The position numbers and the translations under genes are program-made. This document shows, in pieces, positions 9,093 to 17,970 of a stretch of 64,000 nucleotides of DNA; positions within the stretch are counted from its first letter, which is position 1, and every line of letters begins with the position of its first letter. Source of the DNA: Sphingobacterium alkalisoli (GTDB lineage Bacteria; Bacteroidota; Bacteroidia; Sphingobacteriales; Sphingobacteriaceae); contig NZ_SUKA01000001.1 in the NCBI RefSeq assembly GCF_005049105.1, positions 1,178,001-1,242,000 of the forward strand. Direction: 5' to 3'. The notes under the pieces are model-generated. The model had not been told where the DNA came from, did no database searches, and worked only from the letters and a program-made list of their open reading frames with translations.

Positions 9093-12000
9093 ATGAGAAA
9101 TAGAGCGAGAGGCTTATATAGATTAATTTTCACTTCTACACTATTATTAGGAGCATTACCCCTATTTGCACAGACGGTTATTACCGGTAAGGTGTTGAGT
9201 TCGTATGATAAAGGGCCTGTTCAGAATGCTGTTGTAACGGTTGTGAATACAACCCACACGACACAAACGCGGGCGGATGGTACCTTTAAATTTAGCGATT
9301 TGGAGGAAGCACCCACGACAATTCGCGTATGGAGTCCGGGGTATTATGAAGCTGTAGTGGACGTGCTGGGACGTTCGGAATTTGAAATTACCTTGATATC
9401 GGCAGGAAGAATTAAGTATGACAACGTTATTGACGGTGCTTTTTCCGACAAAAATAGTACCTATTTGCAAAATTCGGATTTTCGATTGGGTGCGCAAAGT
9501 ATAGAAAACGTGTTGGTTGGAGAAGTTGCAGGGTTACGCGTTATGAATAAGAGCGGGATGGTTACGGAAGGGGCAACACTGAATTATCGGGGTGTACGAT
9601 CTTTTGAAGCGGATAATTCGCCATTAATCGTAATAGACGGTATCCCGTATTTGCCCGATGGAGGAAATTCTCCTATTATAGGAGGTTATTCGCGCAGCAT
9701 ATTGAGTGCAATTAACGTCAATGATATTAAGAGCATACGTATGCTTAAAGGTGCGGATGCAAACCGTTACGGCTCTTTGGGGTCTAATGGGGTACTGTAT
9801 TTGGAGACGTCGACTTCTACCGATTTGGAGACTGTAGTGGAGTTTAAAGGAAATTATGGCGTAGCACACAATTTCAGGACGATGCCTGTTTTAGGGGTCA
9901 GCGACTACAAGAGTTATCTGGGCAATGTCGGTATGACCGAATATGAAGATTTAGGCGAACTGCTCACACGATTTCCTTTCTTAAGGGATGACCCTAATTA
10001 TTTTTACAACTATTTGTATAATAACGATACAGACTGGCAGGATTTAATATATAGCAATGCCTTTGTGACCGACAATCACTTGCGTATCAAAGGAGGAGAT
10101 GCGGTTGCTAAATACGATCTATCTCTCGGTGTGCTTAACCAAAACGGTGCGCTGGACAATACCCAGAGCACGCGTTACAGTACGCGTATGAATACACAAG
10201 TTGCGCTAGGTGCCAAGTTTGATTTACAAGCTTCTATGGGCTTGAGTTATACAACTGCATTGCTGCAAGAGCAGGGCATGTTGCCAGCCACAAATCCTAT
10301 TTTGGCGGCTCTCTATAGAGCACCCATATTAAGTGATCGTCTCAAAGATAGTGAGAACAACCTGTTGCCGGATTATGATGGCGTAAGGCAATTTGGAGTG
10401 ACTAATCCTGTTGCGCTATTAAATACAGGGAAGGTCAGTTCGGACGTGTATGATATCTTTGTCAATGCAAATTTGGCTTACAAAGCATCGACAAATCTGC
10501 GGTTGAATGGTACGATTGGTCTTTTTTCCAACTATACACGACAAGCAACATTTGTACCTGGCCTTTCTAGCGGTACAGTAGTGCCTTTGGAAAATGGGAT
10601 TGCATTAAATACAGCAAGGGCAGGTGCAGGTAAAGCCTCCAATGTTTTTTTAGGTCTCAATGGGGTATATAGTAGGACATTTGATCGGGATAGTTGGCAA
10701 TTAACCGGAGGTGTACAGAGTATTATAAATGCACAGGAATATGACGCCGGTTCGGGTAGGAATACCAGTTCAGATTTTTATCGGACATTGGACTTTGTGG
10801 ACAATGCTGGGAGGATGTTTTGGGGGTATAACGAGTCCTGGAACTGGTTGAGCTTCTACGGAGCCTCTACCTATAATTTTCGTAACCTTGTGAAATTAGA
10901 TGCTTCTTTGAATGTGGACGGTTCTTCGGTTTCGGGTACTACAGCCAATCGCTTTGGACTTTTTCCGGCTGCTGATATCTCCTTCTTAATGAGCAACTTT
11001 GAAGGATTAAAGAATGTAGACGCAATAAGTAACTTAGTATTAAAGTTAGGCTATGCGAAAACAGGAAATAGTCGTTTCTCGTCAAAAATAGGACAGTCTT
11101 ATTATTCCAGTCAATTATACAGGCAGTTAGCAGGTATCGTTGTCGGGAACATTCCAAATACAGGTATACGTTGGGAGGATAACCAAAATCTGCAGGCCAA
11201 CTTGATCTTTTCGGGCTTCGATCGCCGATTTAATATAAATGTCGGTTATTACTTTACGCAATCGACTAACCTGTTGAATGTATTTCCTGTTTCTCCTATT
11301 GCTGGAATTGATCGCGTTTACATAAACGGAGGACAAATAGATAATCACGGGCTTGAAGTGGATTTAAACTATACGGTTGTGGATAATAAAACTTGGTCAT
11401 TTTCTGTCGGTGGAAATATTTCCACGATTAATAGTACAATTAAGAAGCTAGTCGGAAATGAACCGATCATTTCCGATCAGTCGGATAACGTTTCTCGGAT
11501 CCAAATGGTGGGACAATCTCCATTTTCGTTTTACGGACATGAGTTTTTAGGTGTGATTTCAACAGCAGCCGATGCTAACCAACTTAATCTATCGGATTTT
11601 AGAAACCAATCATTCGAGGCCGGAGATGCGCATTTCAATGATGTCAATCAAGACGGCGTAATTGATAAAAATGATCGGATGTTACTGGGCAGTAGTTTAC
11701 CTAAACTCTTTGGCGGAGGTTTCCTTAATCTGCGTTACAGACAATTCAGTCTGCAGGGCTTTATGAGTTACAGCCAGGGTAGCTCGATGTACAACGGTGT
11801 TCGTCGTAGCTTAGAATCGTTGGATAGTTATTATAATCAATCGGAAGCAGCCCTGCGAAGATGGCAGGCTGATGGGCAGCTGACGGATATTCCGCGGGCA
11901 CAATATGGTGATCCGATGGAAAATGCCCGGTTTTCCAACCGCTGGATTGAAGATGCTTCTTACCTTCGATTGGAGAACGTAATCTTTTCATACAAAGTTG

Positions 12001-12191
12001 TGGAAAGTTCTATTAAGGCCCTGGCGAATTCCGAATGGTATATTTCTGGCGAGAATCTATTCACGTGGACGAATTATCTCGGCTTAGATCCGGTGACAGG
12101 GTATAGTACGCAAACGGGACATATGGGGCTGGATTACGGTAAGGTCGCACTGCCGAGAACATTTAAATTAGGTGTAAATATCAAATTATAG
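9093..12191 (+). CDS. SusC/RagA-family TonB-linked outer membrane receptor (second of cluster)
   Basis: 1032 residues with a signal peptide ending near ALPLFAQ. A carboxypeptidase-regulatory-like domain (TGKVLSSYDKGPVQNAVVTV) is followed by a plug with ENVLVGEVAGLRVM, LNYRGVRSF, PLIVIDGIPY and GADANRYGSLGSNGVLYL, then a barrel. The plug is more divergent than in the other SusC proteins of this window and lacks a recognisable EVVVVGYG stretch. The SusD partner follows after 11 bases when its ATG start is used. Two receptor pairs bracketing FAS1 proteins suggest uptake or surface capture of related ligands; the substrate is unknown. Confidence 0.93.
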   Translation: MRNRARGLYRLIFTSTLLLGALPLFAQTVITGKVLSSYDKGPVQNAVVTVVNTTHTTQTRADGTFKFSDLEEAPTTIRVWSPGYYEAVVDVLGRSEFEITLISAGRIKYDNVIDGAFSDKNSTYLQNSDFRLGAQSIENVLVGEVAGLRVMNKSGMVTEGATLNYRGVRSFEADNSPLIVIDGIPYLPDGGNSPIIGGYSRSILSAINVNDIKSIRMLKGADANRYGSLGSNGVLYLETSTSTDLETVVEFKGNYGVAHNFRTMPVLGVSDYKSYLGNVGMTEYEDLGELLTRFPFLRDDPNYFYNYLYNNDTDWQDLIYSNAFVTDNHLRIKGGDAVAKYDLSLGVLNQNGALDNTQSTRYSTRMNTQVALGAKFDLQASMGLSYTTALLQEQGMLPATNPILAALYRAPILSDRLKDSENNLLPDYDGVRQFGVTNPVALLNTGKVSSDVYDIFVNANLAYKASTNLRLNGTIGLFSNYTRQATFVPGLSSGTVVPLENGIALNTARAGAGKASNVFLGLNGVYSRTFDRDSWQLTGGVQSIINAQEYDAGSGRNTSSDFYRTLDFVDNAGRMFWGYNESWNWLSFYGASTYNFRNLVKLDASLNVDGSSVSGTTANRFGLFPAADISFLMSNFEGLKNVDAISNLVLKLGYAKTGNSRFSSKIGQSYYSSQLYRQLAGIVVGNIPNTGIRWEDNQNLQANLIFSGFDRRFNINVGYYFTQSTNLLNVFPVSPIAGIDRVYINGGQIDNHGLEVDLNYTVVDNKTWSFSVGGNISTINSTIKKLVGNEPIISDQSDNVSRIQMVGQSPFSFYGHEFLGVISTAADANQLNLSDFRNQSFEAGDAHFNDVNQDGVIDKNDRMLLGSSLPKLFGGGFLNLRYRQFSLQGFMSYSQGSSMYNGVRRSLESLDSYYNQSEAALRRWQADGQLTDIPRAQYGDPMENARFSNRWIEDASYLRLENVIFSYKVVESSIKALANSEWYISGENLFTWTNYLGLDPVTGYSTQTGHMGLDYGKVALPRTFKLGVNIKL

Positions 12192-12202
12192 TGGAGAAAT
12201 CG

Positions 12203-13828
12203 ATGAAAAGAAATTTTATAATATATGCCTTATTAGCAGGTTCCCTGAGTTTTACGGCCTGTGATAAATATTTTGAAGTGAATACCAGTGATATGTTGCT
12301 GGACGATAATTATGTAGGCGAGGCGAATGAACTGTATTCGGGCTATATCGGTGTCGCCTCAAAAATGCAGGCTATTGCCGATCAGACCGTCTTTCTGAGC
12401 GATTTGAGATCAGATTTTTTAGAACCAACGCAGAATGCACCACAGGACCTGTGGGATATCTACAATTATAGAGAAACGAAAGGAAATGAATTTGCTAATC
12501 CGAGTAGCTATTACGATCTCATCGTAAATGCAAATAGTTATTTGGACAAGATCGTTAAATATCGGAAGGAAAATCCTAAGGCGGTTGAAGACAGCCACTA
12601 TCGTGCGTTGATTTCTGGAGCCATTCGCTTTAAAGTATGGACCTATCTAACCATCGGAAAATTGTATGGCAAAGCGGCCTATTTTGATACCCCCAATTTA
12701 CAATTGGACGATATTGCAAATATGCCGGTGATTACCTTGGATGAGTTGTTACCGCGATTGTTGGGGTTAATGAATACAGGGGTAGATGGTGTGAGTGGTC
12801 TGTACGAAACGAACTGGGCTAATATTTTATTCCCAGGCGTACCGGCTAATCAGCAGGATCTGATGTGGAATATGATCTGTCCATCGCCTATGCCGCTACT
12901 TATGGAATTGCAGCTGTGGAATAGACAGTATGATTTGGTCGTACAGAACGGGATAAACTTTATCTATGATGGTGGGGGAGCACGGTATAAAATTGGTAAT
13001 GATGATTACGATGGGGAGTGGATTCAGTTGTTTACGCGTGATCCTATTACTAGAACTAGAGCGCTTATTAATGTTGTACCCTATGATTTTGAGCGGAATC
13101 AAACCAATAGATTAATTCAGTTTTTTTCCAATACACCACCATCTCTTTATTATCTAAGACCAACGCAGGTGTCAATGGATAGGTACGCCCGGCAGCTACG
13201 GTACGATGGTAGTAATTTAGGCGATTTATGGAGAGGGGATGAACGTACATTTTTCCTTCAAAACGGGGAATGGGTGGTACGTAAGTTTTCCAGAGACCGA
13301 GAAGCTGCATCTGAAATTTACAAAAATAACGTACATATCTCGATTTACAGAGATGCTGACGTACATTTCTTTATGATAGAAGCGCTGAATAATTTAAATT
13401 TATTTGCCGAGGCAGAAGCATTGCTTAATGACGGTGTTGAACAGTACCTTATCTTAAACAGAGATAAACTGCGATTTCCATTTAATGATGAGGTGATAAA
13501 TAGTGCGATCGCTAGAAACTGGGGAATCCGTCGTCGTGTTAAGATGTTTCCGGTTTATCCAGAAGGGATGTCGAAAGATGAACTTGAGGATTCAGCAGAT
13601 ACACTAGCTTACAAGAAGGGACTGGATGAGTTAATTGTACAAGAAACCCTGATGGAAAGTGCCGGTGAAGCTAAAGCGTATTTTGCTATGATGCGTATTG
13701 CAAAACGTTGGCAAGATAATGCCATCTTAGCGGATATCGTATCAAAAAAATATGGAGCAAGAGAGGAAGAGATTCGGTCGTATCTGATGGACGAGAACAA
13801 TTGGTTTATTAAGTATCCGTTGAACTAA
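12203..13828 (+). CDS. SusD-like surface lipoprotein
   Basis: 541 residues from the ATG at 12203, which has GGAG seven bases upstream and gives MKRNF with a lipobox at SFTAC. A GTG at 12191 overlaps the preceding stop by one base and is less likely. The N-terminal EVNTSDMLLDDNYVGEANEL and the helical region around YDLIVNANSYLDKIVKYRKE resemble SusD proteins, and ALISGAIRFKVWTYLTIGKLYG matches the TPR helix. The C-terminal motif KAYFAMMRIAKRW is a divergent form of the usual FEGKRWYDLRRW. It is paired with the SusC gene just upstream. Confidence 0.85.
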   Translation: MKRNFIIYALLAGSLSFTACDKYFEVNTSDMLLDDNYVGEANELYSGYIGVASKMQAIADQTVFLSDLRSDFLEPTQNAPQDLWDIYNYRETKGNEFANPSSYYDLIVNANSYLDKIVKYRKENPKAVEDSHYRALISGAIRFKVWTYLTIGKLYGKAAYFDTPNLQLDDIANMPVITLDELLPRLLGLMNTGVDGVSGLYETNWANILFPGVPANQQDLMWNMICPSPMPLLMELQLWNRQYDLVVQNGINFIYDGGGARYKIGNDDYDGEWIQLFTRDPITRTRALINVVPYDFERNQTNRLIQFFSNTPPSLYYLRPTQVSMDRYARQLRYDGSNLGDLWRGDERTFFLQNGEWVVRKFSRDREAASEIYKNNVHISIYRDADVHFFMIEALNNLNLFAEAEALLNDGVEQYLILNRDKLRFPFNDEVINSAIARNWGIRRRVKMFPVYPEGMSKDELEDSADTLAYKKGLDELIVQETLMESAGEAKAYFAMMRIAKRWQDNAILADIVSKKYGAREEEIRSYLMDENNWFIKYPLN

Positions 13829-13913
13829 CCTTTTGTTTAAGTAAAACGATTGCAAGATCTCTAAAATACGCTTATTTTTTTATTCATTATTATAAACCCT
13901 TAAAACAAAAAGT

Positions 13914-14363
13914 ATGAGAAAAATTATGTTTAGTATCCTATTTTTATGGATGAGTACCATGGCGTTTGGACAGAGCATGGATTGGACCTACCTCTCTTCA
14001 AATCCCGGAGTAACGTATGTTGATGATACAAAATTAACCTACGAAAGTGCAGACGGTCTTTTAAAGGTCGAATATGAGTTAGTAAGAGTTAATGGCGAGA
14101 ATATTTTGTATTATGACATACAAGTTACTCCTACATCTGGCGATCCAATCATAGATCTCGAATATTGGGGTTATAGTGAAGGCTCAATATACGAAGAGGA
14201 GCCTCATACTTCCCTGTGGGATGAGTATGATGGTGCGCCGTTATCGGGCAGTGTAATACTCAACCAAGGCGACCCAGAATCGCTGAACCTTGCTGTTAGG
14301 ATTACGAAAGCTTCCTATATGGAACACTATTTTGGATTTTTTACCACCTACGATCCAAATTAG
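13914..14363 (+). CDS. Small secreted protein of unknown function
   Basis: 149 residues. A signal peptide (ILFLWMSTMAFGQ) ends near residue 20 and there is no lipobox, so it is probably periplasmic or secreted. The mature part is acidic and beta-rich (VEYELVRVNGENILYYDIQV, IIDLEYWGYSEG) and contains no cysteine. I do not recognise the family. It lies 85 bases after the SusD gene on the same strand, with no obvious terminator between them, so it may be the last gene of the FAS1/SusCD cluster or a separate unit. Confidence 0.65.
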   Translation: MRKIMFSILFLWMSTMAFGQSMDWTYLSSNPGVTYVDDTKLTYESADGLLKVEYELVRVNGENILYYDIQVTPTSGDPIIDLEYWGYSEGSIYEEEPHTSLWDEYDGAPLSGSVILNQGDPESLNLAVRITKASYMEHYFGFFTTYDPN

Positions 14364-14738
14364 CACGGCATAATAAAGTAGTGCAGTTGATTGGAAAGGC
14401 CTCATTATTATCTTAATCCAGTGAACTCGCCGACGCCTAATATTTTTTCGTAAAAAAAATATTCACCATTGTAACAAAACATTCTTGTTACAATGGTAAA
14501 TTTTAAGTTGTTTTGAGGCTCTGTACATTACAAACTCATAAATAGCACGTTTATAGATAGAAAGCATTACTTTATTTATTGTATTAAGATTAATCGGCGC
14601 TAAGTGCTGCGGTTTTATGCTGTTCTATTTCAGGATGGCACAGGATGCGTATTAGCTGCAAATAGGATTATTTTGTTTTCCACCTGAAAATGGAGGATAT
14701 AGTAAACCTATTTATTTTTAATATCAATATAGAAGCCG
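14364..14738. other. Intergenic region before the second SusCD locus
   Basis: 375 bases without a convincing gene. It holds a 13-bp perfect inverted repeat at 14465-14497, annotated separately, immediately preceded by a T-run/A-run stretch that can itself fold. The promoter of the following SusC operon should lie in the right half. A near match to the Bacteroidota -7 box (TATTTTG, one base short) occurs near 14669, too weak to call. Confidence 0.6.
14465..14497. terminator. Hairpin, probable terminator
   Basis: Perfect 13-bp arms ACCATTGTAACAA / TTGTTACAATGGT with a 7-base loop (AACATTC). An A-rich stretch lies on the left and AAATTTT follows on the right, so it could end transcription from the small secreted protein gene. 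It is AT-rich for a terminator and could instead be a protein-binding palindrome. Confidence 0.45.
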
Positions 14739-17700
14739 ATGCTCATTACAAAACGAATTATTTTAGTCAGTCTGCTGTTCTTCAGTTTTCTAGCTACCAA
14801 GGCACAAGGGAACATTGATGTAACAGGAATTGTTACGGATCAGGACAATACACCTTTAAGCGGTGTAACCATCACCGTCTCAAACAGTACAACGTCCGCA
14901 CAGACCGATGCGGCGGGAATGTATAAAATTTCAGTTTCTACCACAGCAACATTAACTTTCAATTATTTGGGTTTTGAACCCCAACAGGTTCCTGTCAATA
15001 ATCAAGCTAAAATCAATATTCAATTGGGCGAAAGTACCAATGTGATGGACGAGCTAGTCGTTATTGGGTATGGTACAGTTCGGAAGCGCGATCTCACGGG
15101 CGCCGTAGGATCTGTCAAAGCTGATGATATACGCAATCTACCGGTTACTTCAGCAGCTCAAGCATTAACCGGCCGGGTAGCAGGAGTAAGCGTTGTAACG
15201 CAAAGTGGGGCGCCGGGAGCTGATATCAATCTGAATATACGTGGTGGTACTTCCTTAACCAGCGAGACTACACCTCTTTACGTGGTCGATGGATTTGTTA
15301 TGGACGATGGATTAACGCGTATCGATGTAAATGATATCGAGAGCATGGAGATTCTAAAAGACGCATCTGCTACTGCGATCTATGGTTCTCGAGGTTCCAA
15401 TGGCGTTGTACTCATCACAACGAAATCAGGAAAGGCTGGTCGTACGAATGTAGACTATAACACATATTATAGCTTTGAGAGCTTGAGTAAAAAGCTGGAC
15501 TTGCTTAATGTAGAAGAATATGTAAAATACCAATATGAATTGCAGACTTTAGGTGGTAGACAGCCTGATTTCGCTACTGGTTTTGGAGGTGATGTCGATG
15601 CACCGGATTTTGCTAGCGGTGCTTATGCTCGTATCCAACGCGATTACGCTAATAGAAAAGGTGTTGATTGGCAGGATGCTGTGTTTGGAGGTCAAGCCTT
15701 GTTAAACGTCCATAATGTGAATATTAATGGCGGTAACGAGAAGACGAAGTTTATGTTATCCTACAATAATACACATCAGAATGGTGTCGTTGCGAAGTCT
15801 GGAATGAGCCGTAATTCAGTTCGAGCGAGGATAGATCACGAGATCATCCCGGGGCTTAACGTAGACTTCAATTCTATGTTCCAGAGCCAGCATGTTGAAG
15901 GTGGCCGCTCGCTCGGAGGGATGCTCAAGATGGCGATTCTACAACCTGTAACGGGAGGTACGCGTTTCACGGATGAGCAGCTGCTTAATGAGGATTTAGG
16001 CGAGGAGCTACAGCAATTGAATTCACAGTACGATATTTTTAATCCGATTATTACCAACGATGCGCGTAGTCTGAATGCTTACGAACGTGTAGCCAATATC
16101 AACGCCGGGTTTACAGCGAAGCTCTTCAAGGATTTCACTTGGCGTGGTACAGGTAGCTATCAGTGGTGGCAAGACCGTAATACCTTTTGGGATGACGGAC
16201 GTACTGCTGATGCGCGAGCAAATTTAGGTCCTTTTGGCGATATCAAAAATGGAGAGAAATACCAGTGGCAGGTGACAAACACAGTGTCTTGGCTAAAAGA
16301 TTTCGGTAAACACAACCTTAATCTGTTAGCTGGACACGAAGTGATGTACCGGCAAAATATGTCCCTTAAGCACAAATATTTTCTGTTTCCTTCCAATAAT
16401 TTTGGTTTGAACGACGTATCGCTAGCCGGACGTACGGAGCGTGGAGAAACGGAAGAAGGACGTTATGGAATTGTATCTGTATTTGCAAGGGCAATCTATA
16501 ATTACGATGACCGCTATTTGTTTACCGGTACTTTACGTCGGGATGGTGTATCGACTTTCATGCCAGGTAGGCAGTGGGGGAATTTTCCGTCAGCCTCCGC
16601 AGCATGGAATATTCATAACGAGGACTTTATGGAAAATGTCAATTTTTTTGATCAGCTAAAGGTCCGGGTAGGATATGGTACCACCGGGAATGATAAAATT
16701 GGAAATGTACGTTATGCAACGCTCTACGGACCGACGATAGTGGCGATAAATAATGAGATGGCTACAGGTCTTAGACCAGGTGACATCGTTGGGAATCCGC
16801 TATTGATGTGGGAGAAAACACAAACTACAAATGTGGCGGCTGATATCTCCTTTTTCAATAACCGGGTCAATGTTACTGCTGATTTCTATAATAACAGGTC
16901 ATCGAATCTTCTTTTGGAGGCTGAAATCCCTACCTCTACTGGATATCGGTTTCAATATCAGAACGTTGCGGTGCTTAGAAATAGAGGAGTTGAATTGACC
17001 TTAGCAACAACCAATATCCGAAATGATCATTTTCAATGGAGATCCAATTTGAATATGACCTTTAACCGTTCTCTAACACAGTCACTCACTGGAAGTGCGG
17101 GTAGTGACTATTTACAACGAGATGTCGATTCCCGAGCAATGTTTCGTACGTATGTCGATCAATCTGTTGGAAAATTCTTCGGGTATAAATATGATGGTGT
17201 GTATACAACAGATGATTTTATACAAAATGGTGACGGCTCCTATACTTTAAAAGACGGTGTGGCTGCTTTGAAAGGGAAGAACCGTGCCACGGTAAAACCA
17301 GGAGATATAAAGTATGTTCCTACTGCTGACGAAATGGATTCTGATGGTAACCCGGTTTGGTCGACCAATGACCGAACGATTATCGGCAACCCGGAACCAA
17401 AGTTTTTCGGTGGATTTAACAATGAATTTATCTATGGGAATTTCGATTTGAGCGTGTTTTTGAACTTTAGTTATGGCAACCAAGCTTTTAATATGAATAC
17501 GCAACGCTTCATGGGGCCATATCTTCCAAATCAGAATTCCTTAGGACGTATGGCAGATCGTTTCACACTAATCGATCCTGCCACGGGTGCAGAGACGATG
17601 AATTTGGCTAGACTGGCTGAGCTAAATCCGAATCAGCACGATAAAGACCAGGTTTGGAGCTTAAACTCCACTAATAGTATTGCTGTTTCAGACGCACTAG

Positions 17701-17960
17701 ATTACTATTTGGAAGACGCATCGTTCTTAAGAATAAACAATATTACCTTGGGATATACCCTGCCCGATGAAGTCTCCCAACGTGCTTTTATAAATAGGCT
17801 AAGAGTTTTTGTTACCCTTAATAATATACATACATTCACGAAATTTAGTGGTTATGATCCAGAGGTTTCAGCGACTGGTTCGATACTGACAAGAGGTGTC
17901 GATAATTCCGCATATCCACGGGCAAAAAGTTTTGTTGCCGGTTTGAACTTGACATTTTAA
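14739..17960 (+). CDS. SusC/RagA-family TonB-linked outer membrane receptor
   Basis: 1073 residues with a signal peptide ending near FLATKAQ. It has the canonical layout: carboxypeptidase-regulatory-like domain (VTGIVTDQDNTPLSGVTITV), TonB-box region MDELVVIGYGTVRKRDLTGA, plug motifs ALTGRVAGVSVV, LNIRGGTSL, PLYVVDGFVMDD and DASATAIYGSRGSNGVVLITT, and a beta-barrel ending NLTF. It is the first gene of a tight four-gene operon with SusD, an SGNH esterase and a GH105 hydrolase (gaps of 10, 8 and 1 bases), so the likely ligands are oligosaccharides with acetyl groups and unsaturated uronic acid ends, as from pectin. Confidence 0.96.
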   Translation: MLITKRIILVSLLFFSFLATKAQGNIDVTGIVTDQDNTPLSGVTITVSNSTTSAQTDAAGMYKISVSTTATLTFNYLGFEPQQVPVNNQAKINIQLGESTNVMDELVVIGYGTVRKRDLTGAVGSVKADDIRNLPVTSAAQALTGRVAGVSVVTQSGAPGADINLNIRGGTSLTSETTPLYVVDGFVMDDGLTRIDVNDIESMEILKDASATAIYGSRGSNGVVLITTKSGKAGRTNVDYNTYYSFESLSKKLDLLNVEEYVKYQYELQTLGGRQPDFATGFGGDVDAPDFASGAYARIQRDYANRKGVDWQDAVFGGQALLNVHNVNINGGNEKTKFMLSYNNTHQNGVVAKSGMSRNSVRARIDHEIIPGLNVDFNSMFQSQHVEGGRSLGGMLKMAILQPVTGGTRFTDEQLLNEDLGEELQQLNSQYDIFNPIITNDARSLNAYERVANINAGFTAKLFKDFTWRGTGSYQWWQDRNTFWDDGRTADARANLGPFGDIKNGEKYQWQVTNTVSWLKDFGKHNLNLLAGHEVMYRQNMSLKHKYFLFPSNNFGLNDVSLAGRTERGETEEGRYGIVSVFARAIYNYDDRYLFTGTLRRDGVSTFMPGRQWGNFPSASAAWNIHNEDFMENVNFFDQLKVRVGYGTTGNDKIGNVRYATLYGPTIVAINNEMATGLRPGDIVGNPLLMWEKTQTTNVAADISFFNNRVNVTADFYNNRSSNLLLEAEIPTSTGYRFQYQNVAVLRNRGVELTLATTNIRNDHFQWRSNLNMTFNRSLTQSLTGSAGSDYLQRDVDSRAMFRTYVDQSVGKFFGYKYDGVYTTDDFIQNGDGSYTLKDGVAALKGKNRATVKPGDIKYVPTADEMDSDGNPVWSTNDRTIIGNPEPKFFGGFNNEFIYGNFDLSVFLNFSYGNQAFNMNTQRFMGPYLPNQNSLGRMADRFTLIDPATGAETMNLARLAELNPNQHDKDQVWSLNSTNSIAVSDALDYYLEDASFLRINNITLGYTLPDEVSQRAFINRLRVFVTLNNIHTFTKFSGYDPEVSATGSILTRGVDNSAYPRAKSFVAGLNLTF

Positions 17961-17970
17961 ATATTGAATC

